Positions 12,201 through 21,400 of a stretch of 32,500 bases of DNA are shown piece after piece. Numbering within the stretch: the stretch's first letter is position 1; each line of letters begins with the position of its first letter. The position numbers and the translations under genes are program-made. The notes beneath the pieces were generated by a model. It had not been told where the DNA came from. It saw nothing but the letters and a program-made list of their open reading frames with translations, and ran no database searches. The stretch spans positions 105,001 through 137,500 of the forward strand of contig RPFO01001292.1 of NCBI GenBank assembly GCA_009746045.1. Direction: 5' to 3'. Source of the stretch: Mesostigma viride (taxonomy: Eukaryota; Streptophyta; Mesostigmatophyceae; Mesostigmatales; Mesostigmataceae).

Positions 12201-15200
12201 AGAAATTGTAATGGGAGAAGGCCGTTGTCTGCTATGACAGTTGATGTTAACCTAACAGGGTAAGGGCATGGAGTAAATGTCATTGGCGGGACGTGTATCC
12301 ACGACGTCCAGCAGCTGCAGGGTATGGGTGATCCAGCCCCCGTGGGCCAAAGAAACCTAAACATGGTACATATATACTGCAGCCAAATGTAGTATCAGAA
12401 AGCATCCGGTCATCATCACGACAAAACAATTGCGAGATGGATAGGTGATACGGCAAGGCTGATGTGGCGATAGCACCGTACAAGGTCACGCGCGTTTAAA
12501 AATTCAAACGGAGCTCCTTACGTTCCCAAAACACTTTGGGTGTGATTCACGGAGGAAGGGGGCGCCAGGTAGAGAATCAATGTGCGGAGAGGTGGGTGGG
12601 TGTGTGGGGGGTGCGGGGTGGGGGGGGAAGATGTGTGTATTTGTGGGTGTGGGTGGGGGGGGGAGGGGGCGCGTGCGCCTGTACGTGTGTGCGTGAGGAG
12701 GCTGGGGGTAAGATGGAAGGGAGCGCAAGAAGGCAGAAAAGTGAAGGCGTGCGTGTCGGTTGATGTGCTCTCTATGTGTCAGCACACGTTGACATGCGTG
12801 CTAAGGATGAGATGGACCAAACCTACTGACAGACAAGCACAGCGCCTAAGCAACTCAGCATTCAGCAGCATCCGACGTATAATCTCGTGGCCAGAAAAGC
12901 GATCTATCAGCTGGTTGCAGGTTACGGATTGGCACAGATAGGCCCTGGGAAGAACTCAGCAAGGTGCCTTACTGGGTGGCTTCAGACCCCAGTGGATAAA
13001 TAGAAATAAGATGGTTCGGTCGTAGAGCCGGCAAACAACCGCTTACCTGCCAAGTGAGCGCAGGGACGCCCTCAGTTGCTCCACACTGCCAAGTGTCCCC
13101 ACGCGATTTGGCAAGGCAAACGGCATGTGTGTCAAGTGCGCGTCAAGGGGAGGGAGCACGCAGCACGCCCTTTGGTATCACCTGGTGCTCACACACTCGG
13201 TATTCACAACTGGTCAATACATAACACTTTGGTATCACCTGGTGCTCACACACTTGGTATTCACAACTGGTCAATTCATAACACTTTGGTATCACCTGGT
13301 GCTCACACACTTGGTATTCACAACTGGTCAATTCATAACACTTTGGTGCTCACACACTTGGTATTCACAACTGGTCAATACATAACACATAAGAATTGGT
13401 ACGATTCCCCTTTCTCATTGTGTAGTAGGAGTTATGGTTCCTTTATTGATCACCACTTGACGCAGTCACATAGTCTAATTAAGTTTAATTTAATAACACA
13501 AGGACCTGTTCAGAAGGAGATATGCAGTAAGGCATGCGGGTGGTGCATCTGCCACAAGCCCTGCCTGTGGGTGCATGGCTTGGCCAGTAAGACCATTGAC
13601 AAAGACCTCCTGGGGTTAATGCTCCGTGACTCCCCAACAGGAGCACGAGTCTAATTAACTAATTAAAGACCTCCTGCCTAGTGCATGGTCTGGCATGCCA
13701 TTCCACCAGGCGAAAAGTATCAGAGACGCCACATGAAGTGCCGTGCTCTCTGGAAAAAACACCGTCGTGGAAAGAAAGGACTACATCTGTACTACTATTC
13801 GATCATCCACAGAAGCATCTCGTCCTTTCTCTTGCTTACTGCTTCCCCCCCCCTGAAAAAAAAATGCCAAACGCACCACGTCGGTTCCTTCTCGCAACTG
13901 CCTCCCCTTAGCCCTCCCACCCTAATTCTTGCACACTGACCCTCCCACGCTTCTGTGTACCTTTCATGAAGCTGGTTCAGGCAGGCCTCAGACAGATGGA
14001 TCAACTGCGGGTGCCAGCATAATGCCAACCACAGAGACAGCATCACATCAATGAGGACTTGGTTAGGGATGGCCGCACCAGAACAGATTTATTCGCAACT
14101 CAGCCGAGGTGACAACCAGTAATGCCAAGGCTGGAATCTGCACTTCTCGAATGTCAGAATAGTAGTGTTGAAACAGATTGAACCCTGATCTGATCCCTGA
14201 TGTGTTGCGCTAGAAAAGCCACATGGCATCCAACGACACACTGTGCAAATCAGTATCCGGCCTGCATACGGAATATGAGTAGCATCTCCCACATGCCAGG
14301 GGAATATTGCGTAATGTTGTGGATCCACATTAAATGACGGTGACCATGATGACAACCATGACAACCATGACCACCATGACAACCATGACAACCATGACAA
14401 CCATGACAACCATGCCAACCATGCCAACCATGACAACCATGACAACCATGACAACCATGACAACCATGACAACCATGACAACCATGACAACCATGACAAC
14501 CATGACAACCATGACCACCATGACCACCATGACAACCATGACAACCATGACAACCATGACAACCATGACAACCATGACAACCATGACAACCATGCCAACC
14601 ATGACAACCATGACAACCATGACAACCATGACAACCATGACAACCATGACAACCATGACAACCATGACAACCATGACAACCATGACAACCATGACAACCA
14701 TGACAACCATGACAACCATGACAACCATGACAACCATGACCACCATGACCACCATGACAACCATGACAACCATGACAACCATGACAACCATGACAACCAT
14801 GACAACCATGACAACCATGACAACCATGACAACCATGACAACCATGACAACCATGACAACCATGACAACCATGACGACAACATGGAACCACAGCAGGAAT
14901 TCCTGAACCTCATTTTACTGTCGTTGTTTACCAACTTGCAGCCAAGGGGCACACTCGAGAAAGAACGTACCGACACCCCCAATGGCTGACTGCAAAAAAT
15001 ACGCCTCTTTTTCACACCACCAGGATTCGCATGCACATTTATCCCAAGAAAGACCACATCTCCCTCTAAGAAAAGCGTCCACACAGGTCGTACAAGAGGT
15101 TTCTGCCACCAGCCAACACAGGCAGCCTTTCTGCTCTCACCTCGCCCACATGGTCTGGGGCGAGAGTCTTGCATACCATGGTGGGCGCAAAGCGTTGCAA

Positions 15201-17302
15201 TGGTGATAGAACTTGCCATGATGCATCAATCCTACGTGGCAATAAACGTGACAAGAGGTAACCGTGGTGCAAAAACATTTACTATTCCAAATGCAGCGTT
15301 TATTTTGTGTTATTGTGATCACATCGCATTGGGTCATCTCCCAAACCCAGCTTTTCAATCAGATGACTCAATCAGATGACAGACTAGCTGGATGCGACAC
15401 CTTGTGTTTCTCTACCAACTTCTGCTCCCCTTCTACCGACCCAGCATCCACCTTCTGCTCCCTTCTCCTCCACCCAGCAACCCACCTGGCGTGGATCGAA
15501 GCAGTAGACCGCCACCACCTCGGGCTTTGTGCCCATATCTTGTGCCCATGCGCTGGCTGTGGCAATCGCCGCATGCAGGCCTGGGTGGTCATCCGTACGG
15601 AGGTCATGCTTGTACCACACCATCGCGCAGGCTGGGGGGGGCACGAGGATGGCAGAGCCAGCGCAAGCGCAAAACAGGGCGAAACAAGGGTGGGAAAAAG
15701 GCAAGACAAGGCAGCACAAGGGTAAGCAAGGGCAAGGCAACAGCAAACCAATCACAAATCATACATGATATGGACAGGTATTGTGGCAATCCCAACAGCA
15801 GCATCAGCAGAACGCCATTCTTCTGTGGACATACAGCGCTTGCTGCGAATGAACCTGGATCAGAAACACGACCTTGCCTTCGAGCTTGGCAGGTATGGCC
15901 CATACAGGAGGGGAGGGAGCACAGGGGAAAATGTGTGCAGATTTGGAGGCCCCAGAGCACATGCGCAGCACATGCTATGTGGAATGTCTGCTTGCAATCC
16001 TGCTGCCGGGTAAGCAGCACTCTAGAGTTGCTGCCTACTGACTAGTGCGCGCCAAGCGTGGACGCCAGGTGATATATGTCCCCAACAACGGACAGCGGTA
16101 ACGCCTCACACACTGAGCACAAAGATGGGGAACAGTGGAGGCGATGAAACTGGCAAACGTGGTTGGTGATAGCGGTTTGGTAGCCCGGGTGTGGCTGCCA
16201 GAGCGGGTGGGAGCATGCTGGGGGGGGATATGCTTGGGGGGGGGGGGGGGGCATCACCTCACTAGACACAGAGTCATTAAACACGTCACGAATGACTACT
16301 TCCACATGACGAATCATGCCAGTATGGGATGATTCTCCAATGATCTACAGCCCAGGTCGTAATGTTGCACCGGCACATAGCCTGGGATGACACTAGTGGC
16401 CCCAGCCAGGTTTACTACCGCTTTGCAAGTCACCGCCCACTTGTAGCTGCAGAACCTGCATCGTGAAATCAGAGCTTGACACCAGATAGCTGCCAGGGGC
16501 ACCAAGCACATAGCGTTGGGACTTGGGAGCCATCAAATGGTAGGAACGCAAGCATCAATAGTAGCAAGACAAAGTCCATTCCTTGGGTGTCTACAAGAAT
16601 ACATCACGCAATCAGAAAATCGCCACATGCTTGCAAGCACGTCTTTCCGGTTACGAAGCCTCTTTCTCACCCACAGTTTTCTCCCAGGATTCCCAAACCA
16701 AGCACCTCTGGGGTTTGCTAGAGGCGGGCATGGCAGCCTTCATGAAGCGAGCACATGACCACTGTGTAATAACCCACATTCCCGGCAATGATTCGATACG
16801 AGAATTACATAGCAACACAAATGAAGAAATGATTTATTGCTAGTTTTTTTTTTTTTTAAGGAGGTGGTTTACCTTTCTTCTCAACCACGGCGGTGGCACT
16901 GCTTCCAGTTGCTAACGTGCAGACTGGGCGCCGGCGCGCGTGAGATGCTGCAAGATGCGGAAGAAAACAGGTGGATGGCACATCACCATACGTTGTTCAT
17001 GACGTGTACAATTCAAACGCAAGTGCAGCCCAAGTAGGACAAAAGGCTTTGCCTGAAGACGTGCAGAAAAAACGTTTTTTAACGAATACGTGTATACCTC
17101 TGTGCTGGTGGGATACTGCACGGCTCCATATAAGGCATTGTCCATTTCCATGTCCATCCAAACTGTTCTTCGCAGGCTGCCTTGAAGAATCCCTGTGGGG
17201 ATGGATTAAACCGCCTGCATCTGTCCGCCGTGAAACAGGAACGCCATGAAATGCACTACGAGGAAGAGTGACAGACCGCGCGAAAGCGCTCGTACAAGCC
17301 AT
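189..17302 (-). CDS. Photolyase/cryptochrome-like protein fused to an alpha/beta hydrolase (21 exons, 3' end off window)
   Basis: The exons, read on the minus strand, are 17302-17212, 16947-16873, 15631-15486, 15167-15141, 14004-13961, 13085-13047, 12123-12012, 11036-10833, 10114-9907, 9484-9382, 8395-8278, 7892-7771, 7182-7115, 6852-6791, 5988-5865, 5147-5076, 4199-3997, 3446-3354, 2789-2742, 1826-1716 and 279-189. They join in frame into 720 codons with no stop. The N-terminal part opens with MVWYKHDLRTDDHPGL, a photolyase-family signature. The C-terminal part carries LLVHGAGAF, PGFGRSEK and the nucleophile elbow GNSLGG. Plants have a fusion of this order (Arabidopsis At4g25290, about 690 aa, from memory), and the length agrees. 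The catalytic His and the stop codon should lie in an exon left of position 1. A blue-light or flavin role is inferred from family only, and the hydrolase substrate is unknown. Exon 15167-15141 is the least certain. The exon starting at 7892 could start 3 nt earlier (CAAGCAG acceptor). Confidence 0.85.
1091..1378. repeat. 48-bp minisatellite, six near-identical copies
   Basis: The unit starts TAGTCGTGTATCTCTGGGGA and ends TTCCCCTATCAG. Six head-to-tail copies are essentially identical. Each copy contains an imperfect GGGGATA / TATTCCCC inverted pair around CGTG. Because 48 is a multiple of 3, a plus-strand frame stays open as a 16-residue repeat, but nothing else supports coding. It lies in intron 20 of the photolyase-hydrolase gene. 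Confidence 0.95.
1466..1588. repeat. 32-bp minisatellite built from two diverged 16-bp halves
   Basis: Alternating halves TGTCATGTGCGCTAGG and CATCATGTGCGGTGGC repeat nearly four times. In every second unit TAGG is replaced by GAGC, which gives a 64-bp higher-order period. It is intronic and no function is seen. Confidence 0.85.
1616..1655 (-). repeat. Intronic copy of the exon 20 end plus its donor
   Basis: Exon 20 ends (minus strand) TTTGGCAAGCCGGTGCTGGT and so on to CAG, followed by GTGCGAGG at 1715. About 94 bp into the intron the same string returns as TTTGGCAAGCCGGTGCTGTG, then ATGCAG followed by GTGCGTG (GT at 1621-1620). The copy therefore carries both the coding end and a usable GT donor, with a small indel that changes frame. 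Confidence 0.75.
1900..2075. repeat. Degenerate TG-rich tract
   Basis: About 175 bp of TGTG/TGCG/TGTT sequence on the plus strand (CA-rich in the pre-mRNA of the minus-strand gene), with T-runs. It lies in intron 19 of the photolyase-hydrolase gene. The ORFs across it are low-complexity artefacts. Confidence 0.75.
2689..2706 (+). repeat. G18 homopolymer
   Basis: Eighteen consecutive G on the plus strand, so C18 in the pre-mRNA. It starts about 35 nt after the donor of exon 19 (GT at 2741-2740). Confidence 0.95.
3008..3146. repeat. Degenerate AT-rich repeat of about 15-20 bp
   Basis: Variants of AATACTAAACAGCACTAAG recur about eight times with A-run length variation. TACTAA resembles a branch-point consensus, but on the strand opposite to the gene, so it is probably incidental. 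It lies in intron 18. Confidence 0.7.
3862..3905 (-). repeat. Diverged intronic copy of the exon 17 end plus donor
   Basis: The end of exon 17 with its donor reads (plus strand, from 3987) AAAATGCATACATTCTTGTT then GCCGTTCTGCCCAGG. About 124 bp away, from 3862, stands AAAATGTGTACAGTTTTTCT then TGCCAGTCTGCCCGG. The copy retains a GT at the splice position (GTACAC on the minus strand). Divergence is clearly greater than in the 34-bp array, so the duplication is older. Confidence 0.6.
4270..4580 (-). mobile_element. tRNA-like promoter box; possible tRNA-derived SINE
   Basis: On the minus strand about 4540-4500 reads GCGAGAGGTCCCCAGTTCGA then TTCCGGCCGGG, with a clear tRNA T-loop/B-box pattern (GTTCGATTCC). 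Only three of five T-stem pairs form, no matching 5' acceptor strand is found upstream, and unrelated sequence follows. This fits a decayed tRNA or the head of a tRNA-derived SINE running toward about 4270, within intron 16. The element ends are not defined; no target-site duplication was recognised. Confidence 0.35.
5148..5864 (-). other. Introns with no recognised content
   Basis: This intron (717 nt) and these others of the photolyase-hydrolase gene contain no repeat, RNA gene or ORF that I can support: 5989-6790, 7183-7770, 7893-8277, 8396-9272, 9485-9906, 11037-11627 and 15632-16235. 8600-8760 is AT-rich. 6300-6440 has a TATGCGTATA-like simple stretch. In the sphingomyelinase-like gene the same holds for 18888-19563, 19733-20428, 20586-21201, 21335-22264, 22566-23065, 23746-23968 and 28867-29437. 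Confidence 0.5.
9273..9299 (-). repeat. Short intronic echo of the exon 10 end
   Basis: Exon 10 ends CGAGCAGCTTTGTGGTCAG followed by GTAGGG (boundary 9382/9381). About 95 bp downstream the minus strand reads GAGAGCAGCTTCACGGTCAG followed by GAGCGC. The coding end is preserved but the donor GT is now GA. The match is short and could be chance. Confidence 0.4.
10604..10702. repeat. Interstitial telomere-like patch flanked by a 21-bp direct repeat
   Basis: Positions 10634-10669 hold about five imperfect units of TTTAGGG (GGTTTAGGGTTTAGCGTTTA and so on), the plant-type telomere sequence. On either side stand copies of CATACCRCAGATATACAC (10604-10624 and 10681-10701), differing at two bases. A direct repeat around a telomeric core suggests a repaired break, or a local duplication with telomere-like filler. 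It lies in intron 8, next to the 34-bp donor array. Confidence 0.7.
10713..10849 (-). repeat. 34-bp tandem array repeating an exon end and its GC donor
   Basis: On the minus strand the exon end ACGTTTACACAG with donor GCAAGGGCACTGGGTGTC is followed by three further copies (ACGTGTACACAG then GCAAGG). The candidate GC donors are at 10832-31, 10798-97, 10764-63 and 10730-29, exactly 34 bp apart. Only the first has TTT where the others have TGT. Shifts of 34 and 68 nt break frame. A shift of 102 nt keeps it and meets no stop. Confidence 0.9.
10831..10832 (-). other. Non-canonical GC 5' splice site (intron 8)
   Basis: On the minus strand the exon ends FPDTFTQ with the bases ACACAG, followed by GCAAGG. 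There is no GT at the position the protein requires. The next exon, from 10114, resumes in phase 0 with FKRILRE, giving the natural photolyase reading FPDTFTQFKR. CAG followed by GCAAGG fits the stronger-than-average consensus typical of GC-AG introns. It is the only GC donor among the 31 introns I placed in this window. Three identical copies of the site lie downstream in the same intron (see the 34-bp array). Confidence 0.75.
11628..11806. repeat. 57-bp minisatellite, about three copies
   Basis: The unit begins CCTATAAGTGAAGTAGTGAT and ends AACGGCACC. Copies start at 11628, 11685 and 11742, and the last carries a few substitutions. The period is a multiple of 3, so ORFs run through it on both strands. 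It lies in intron 7. Confidence 0.9.
12592..12692. repeat. G/T-rich low-complexity tract
   Basis: The plus strand is almost only G and T with several runs of five to nine G, C-rich in the pre-mRNA. It lies in intron 6. No repeat unit could be defined. Confidence 0.7.
13167..13390. repeat. 57-bp minisatellite, four copies, last with 10-bp deletion
   Basis: The unit starts TTTGGTATCACCTGGTGCTC and continues ACACACTTGGTATTCACAAC. Copies start at 13171, 13228, 13285 and 13342. The fourth lacks 10 bp between two TGGT words, a typical slippage deletion. It lies in intron 5 and is unrelated in sequence to the other 57-bp array. Confidence 0.9.
14342..14875. repeat. 9-bp minisatellite (ATGACAACC)n, about 59 copies
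   Basis: Plus-strand ATGACAACC repeats for about 530 bp, with scattered ATGCCAACC and ATGACCACC variants that occur in adjacent pairs, a sign of local duplication. The 9-bp period leaves several frames open on both strands. These ORFs are not genes. It lies in intron 4. Confidence 0.95.
16236..16251 (+). repeat. G16 homopolymer
   Basis: Sixteen G on the plus strand within intron 2, with a nearby G7 run at 16221. The pre-mRNA carries C runs. Confidence 0.9.
16873..17302 (-). other. Putative plastid transit peptide exons of the photolyase-hydrolase
   Basis: Exon 1 (17302-17212) starts at the ATG of a peptide beginning MACTSAFARSVTLPRSAF. Exon 2 (16947-16873) continues with ARRRPVCTLATGSSATAVV. 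Residues 1-55 are rich in Ser, Thr, Ala and Arg with almost no acidic residues until the end, which is typical of plastid or mitochondrial presequences. The phases fit: exon 1 leaves one base, exon 2 starts with two and leaves one, and the photolyase exon at 15631 starts with two. Exon 2 is framed by a TTGCAG acceptor and a GTAAAC donor. No conserved domain is present, so the assignment rests on composition, splice signals and phase. Organelle import is inferred. Confidence 0.6.
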
Positions 17303-17409
17303 GGCGGAGACCTGTCGTTTCGTCAGGCCACGCTTTTTCTAGCCGGTAATTAGAATTTGCAGGGAAATCGACGTGGCTACGAAAAAAGTCCAGGCATCGC
17401 CAAGCTAAT

Positions 17410-17832
17410 CTACACACACTCTAATCCACTGACTGGCATCTTGTCACCTTGTCGCCATGCTGGAGCTGATAACTCTCTTCCACGTGTGCGTCCTGTGGCC
17501 TCCATGCCGTGTACAAGCCAGGTCATCAAGCCCGCTGTTGTTGTTGTTGTTGTTGATTCCCCCACGCCGATGGGCACAGAGACTTGGAAACGGCCGAGGG
17601 CCCTGAACAGCATGACACAAAAGACAAAGGTACTAAGACCGATGTAGATAATTGGCCGGTAATACGCTGACCTGTCTAGTAGCATAACATCCGGATTCGA
17701 GTACAGTTTGTCAGTTTCCCTAGCGCCACGCCTGACGGTGCGAGCGGGGTGCGCCGTGGCCGTCCGGACCACCGCGCCGTGAAACGTTCGTTGGGTTATT
17801 GTCGGACGCCTCTCGCCGGAGGCGGGGCACAT
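17410..17832 (-). CDS. Uncertain small ORF with one hydrophobic segment (140 aa)
   Basis: The product is not recognised. The ORF starts MCPASGERRPTITQRTFH. Its first 50 residues are Arg-, Thr- and Ala-rich like an organelle presequence. ETDKLYSNPDVMLLDRSAYY precedes one probable membrane segment, PIIYIGLSTFVFCVMLF. The last third runs through an (AAC)n microsatellite (a run of Thr) that is shared with the intergenic region at 30189-30245, so that end is probably not coding. A GACAG/GTCAGC donor-like site at the DR codons before SAYY could mark an exon end. It lies only 108 bp upstream of the next gene's start codon. It may be a small membrane-protein gene, part of a 5' leader, or chance. Confidence 0.3.
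   Translation of the reverse strand: MCPASGERRPTITQRTFHGAVVRTATAHPARTVRRGARETDKLYSNPDVMLLDRSAYYRPIIYIGLSTFVFCVMLFRALGRFQVSVPIGVGESTTTTTTAGLMTWLVHGMEATGRTRGRELSAPAWRQGDKMPVSGLECV
17534..17585 (+). repeat. (GTT)n microsatellite with a conserved flank, copy 1
   Basis: GTT repeats six times and is followed by ATTCCCCCACGCCGATGGGC then ACAGAGA. A related string occurs at 30189-30245. It lies about 235 bp upstream of the photolyase-hydrolase start codon. Confidence 0.6.
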
Positions 17833-18460
17833 ATCATGGCGAGCCGCTGCCGGCTATACGGACGAGACAACTATCCGGCGAAATCTTTGGCGCCGTCAGG
17901 CCGGCGCTAATGGTAGTAAACTAGACAAAAACTGAATAATGATCCAAATCAACTGGGCGAAGGAAACAGGTAGATTTGCGGCACATCGTCATATTTGTAT
18001 CTATAGCCGATAGCAGCCGACTCCTCGCCGGATATATCGGACTAGTATGTTATTCGTTATCTAATCGGGTACTTTGATCCAGTCACTCATGCTTTAAGGA
18101 CACTGAGCACATGACACATCTGTCACTCATTAGCGGGGCATGGATCGAGGTCACTAGCTGGTCCGCTCTATGGGAACCTTCTCACTTGTTGCCTGGCTCA
18201 ATCTTTCAGTTGGCTGCACACGCACAAAGATGAGTGGATGTTGCCAAGTAAACAGCCTCCCATGCACGTGAAGTCAGAGTCGGCACATGGAGTTTAGGCA
18301 CTACAGGTTTAGATTACACTCGATCAACCAATATTGTCGTAAGGAAGCAACAAACGTGAAAACTCGGATATATATATTCAAACACGGATATTGAATAACA
18401 ATTGTTTGCACTATAATTATATATTAGATCTATGTACACGCACACTGTAGTTTTAGGCAT

Positions 18461-21400
18461 TCAGCATCCCATTAGTTCGTTCAAGGCGGATCCTACAAAA
18501 TCGTCCCATGAGCGTATTCCCCCCCCCCAACATTTCCGCGCAACAGAGTATGTTTGTGAGTGCACCCGGCACGCCCATGCCTGCCAGCAATCGAATTGGC
18601 AGACATCATGGAGCTTGGGAGTAACTACACCATCCTTTGCTGCAGAGGCATCAGGAGCTACCAAGTGCCGTGACAACAAGTTCATGTAAAACTCGTCAAA
18701 CAGCTTCCGTGACATTGAGATGTTGTCCGCAAAGCGAGCCCAACTCTCAGGCTCCATCGACGTAACTCCGTAAGGCCCATACGCCTCCAAGGCCGAGTAT
18801 TGCAGTATCCAACCAGGGGGCCCGGGCCCAATGACATAGCCTTCCACTTTGGCATCCTCCTCGTTTTCCAGATGCTTCAAATTTAGCCTGGCAAGCGCAA
18901 ATGATGCAGGTACCATCCGATGCTAGAGGTCATTTGTTAGGAAGTGGGGGGAACAGATTTCAAGAAAGAAGGGCTATTAAACAAACAAAAAAAAAGCTGT
19001 GCCTATAAAATGAAGATAAACGTTGACACTCCCGGCCAGTTAGGCTCGAAACACACGCCCTGATCAAGCATGCTGTTTCCGGCCCCACCGTCTAGGTCAT
19101 CTAGTCGCTCTACACGTAAGCCAGCCATAATTTCAATGCACAAGGATACACATTTCCATCACCATTCATCTTCATCATCCTGAACGACTCGAACACGCGG
19201 ACAAGATAACGGCAGGCTCGAGCTACCATGGTCCGGATTCTCCCGATTTCTGGCCTGCGCTGGTTGTCTCCTTGATAAACGTTGATGGCATATTAGCAGC
19301 AATCCATATGCAGTCTCAGCTTAATAACACTGTGTCCCTGGGCCTTAGATGCATAAAAAGCTCTGAAAAGAGCCAAAGGCTGCACTGGCAAAGAGCCAAA
19401 GGCTGCACTGGCATGGCATCCATACATGGTAACAAATTTTCTATGCGAGCATGCACAGGGAGCTGTGGACTGAAAAGTAGTCCCTTTATATGGTAGAGAG
19501 AAGAGAGAAGCCCACCTCAGATAAAAAGTCAAGAATGCATGACGCTAGGACAATATCACCCACATGTATTGGCTGTAGTTGATCAATGCGGCCGGGCGCA
19601 GCACCGCTCGCGTGGCACCCTCTGGGGTCGGTGCCTCATCCACCGGTGGCGCAAACTCCCATATGCGGAAGGAGGGGTTCCTGTCTAGGTAGGACGTGAC
19701 CGAGGGCGCCATAAAGGCAACGCTCTCCGGCTCTGCAGCTCAGGCACGGAATGCAAGCAGCAAAACGTGACGGAGTTAAGAGAAGAGGGACGTGCATGGA
19801 CACAGACAGGGAGTGAACATCTCGCGGCCAGCTCTGTTGCGTCGACAATGAAGGCAAAATAGCGAGGCAGGCAAAAGGAATGTAGGGTCTAAGAGGCCTG
19901 AGACAGGCCCTGGTCAGGACAACAGCCAAACGTGGCCTGGGCCAAGCGTGGCCAGCAGCTTCAACTTTAGAAACAAGTTTTGTGATTGATGGAGCCACTA
20001 GCCGCTTGCTAGCGAGGCATATGGACAAAGGCAGGGGGAGCACTCACGAAGCCAAGTGCGAGCACATCATGTGCACAGACCAAAACGGTTGCTGAGCTGC
20101 AGCTCATGGCAGGATTATAGGACATGGCCAAAACTCCAACGCATGGCAGGATGCAGGGCATCTGCACGACAACCGAGGAACGATCCCAAGACCTGAGTCT
20201 ACCCAGATACACAAAAACTCATGACCGCTAGCCATCACTGCTTCGTTACCATTTCATGGCCGCTCCACTTTACTTCACATAACCACTTGCGCATTACTTG
20301 ATGCGCGGCACTCACCATCATCCCACAAGCTAACTCTGTCATCATAACAATTGTTAGTAGTATTTTTTGTTGATGATGGTTGAATTCTTCATTAAACTAC
20401 TGCCTTTTGTACTGCGCGCCGCTCTCACCTGTGAGCGTGTCCGGGTCATACCACATGTGGAAGTGGTCGGCATGCGTGTGGCCAAACAGCTGCCCCATGA
20501 TGATGGAATGGAAGCGGTGCACGATGGCGCCGTACTCCCGTGCGTACAGCACATAGCAGGTGACGCAGCCAGGGGGGATGTGGCCCTGCCACGCATGCAG
20601 CGCAATCGCAAGTGGGAGTCATCAGCACCGCAGGGGGGGGAAGGGACGAGAATGGGGGAGGGGGGAGGATAAGTACCCGTGTTACCTGAGTTACCTGCGT
20701 TATTGGGGACATGTTGAGGTTGAACCGTATGACCAGGTTAAGGATAGGGGATGGGTTGATCAGGCAATAAGTTTACCACGCACCCTCCCATGGACAGATA
20801 AACTTTCGTCCTCCTGGTTTGTCCTCTCTGGGTGGCTTTCAGTCCACTGGCTAGCTGGCTGACAGGGAGTGCCGGATACTGTAATGCAGCGCATGGGATT
20901 TTACCCGCGAAACAAAACGATTGTCAGCGAGGCTGCTGCAGCTTGGCCTTGGGTCACTACTTGACCTGTTGGCGGTCCACATAATACACAGTTACAATAG
21001 ACTGCGATGCACTTCAGCACGCAAGCAACAGGCCAAAATCCCTACAGTGCACCTGCTTCACCTTGCCTGTTAAGCCCTCCTGAGACCAGAATGGAACTAA
21101 CACAAACCAAACGTGTAGAAAGATCTGTGATCTACGAGGGTGGCGTCACAAGAAAATGTCCCTGGGAGGAATCGGACCACTGGCCCGGCCACCTCACCCA
21201 CCAAGATGAGGACGCGCTCCCCCGCGGCCTCTGCCGCCGCCAGTACACCCTGGAGCCATGCCAGCTGGCCGGTCGGGTCCCTCCCTTGGGACTGGTCGGC
21301 GTACTGGAGCCAGAAGTTCATGTTGTCGCAAAGCCTGCAGGGTATGTTCCAACCAGAACAGCAGGCAGGCGGGCACGGGTGGGTGGGCGCAGACATACAG

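Larger units (their letters stand above)
7115..15631 (-). other. Photolyase-homology region of the fusion protein (exons 3-13)
   Basis: Residues of about 57-452 are photolyase-like. The antenna-fold half starts with VWYKHDLRTDDHPGL (residues 60-74) and continues through VEQLRASLRSLGSDLIVR and VVITEEEVEHDWLE. A linker and FPDTFTQFKRILRE follow. The second half holds GGGWDRGGKQPS, then DAILDALDEYL, then FYLPLALGRISRR, which matches the pattern of the start of the flavin-binding helical domain (GG...AL..L, then YLALGCIS-like). It ends with RRRYWRWRGLLTEF, after which the hydrolase begins. The usual C-terminal part of a photolyase flavin domain is absent, as expected for this fusion family. Just before the YLPLALG segment I do not see the usual TSxLS stretch, so flavin binding cannot be assumed. 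Confidence 0.8.
17303..18460. other. Intergenic region between the two minus-strand genes
   Basis: About 1.16 kb separates the stop of the sphingomyelinase-like gene (18461) from the start of the photolyase-hydrolase (17302). Positions 17700-17900 are rich in C, G and CpG and may be the promoter of the downstream gene. 18300-18440 is AT-rich and probably holds the 3' UTR and cleavage site of the upstream gene. No AATAAA was recognised. The only ORF of note is 17410-17832. Confidence 0.5.

Noticed and set aside
1091-13390. CRISPR arrays
   Set aside because: The repeats are head-to-tail without unique spacers and the DNA is eukaryotic.
11544-13654. Plus-strand ORFs of 142 and 192 codons with internal repeats
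   Set aside because: Products of the two 57-bp minisatellites, antisense to an intron-rich gene.
14937-14995. Possible extra exon reading SAIGGVGTFFLECAPWLQ
   Set aside because: Splice signals look fair, but it does not match the photolyase pattern. Leaving it out gives a contiguous reading from HVGE to LIHLSEAC and on to VEQLRASLR in phase.
15141-15207. Longer alternatives for exon 4 (FYHHCNALRPP or FAPTMVCKTLAPDHVGE)
   Set aside because: The first gives a frame without family resemblance. The second needs a poor donor in exon 3. The 27-nt version fits phase and length best, though it is not proven.
14089-15219. ORFs of 180-376 codons on both strands made of CHG, MVV, WLS or MTT repeats
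   Set aside because: Translations of the 9-bp minisatellite at 14342-14875.
15392-16045. 217-codon plus-strand ORF
   Set aside because: Antisense to photolyase exon 3 and its neighbouring introns, with no recognisable domain.
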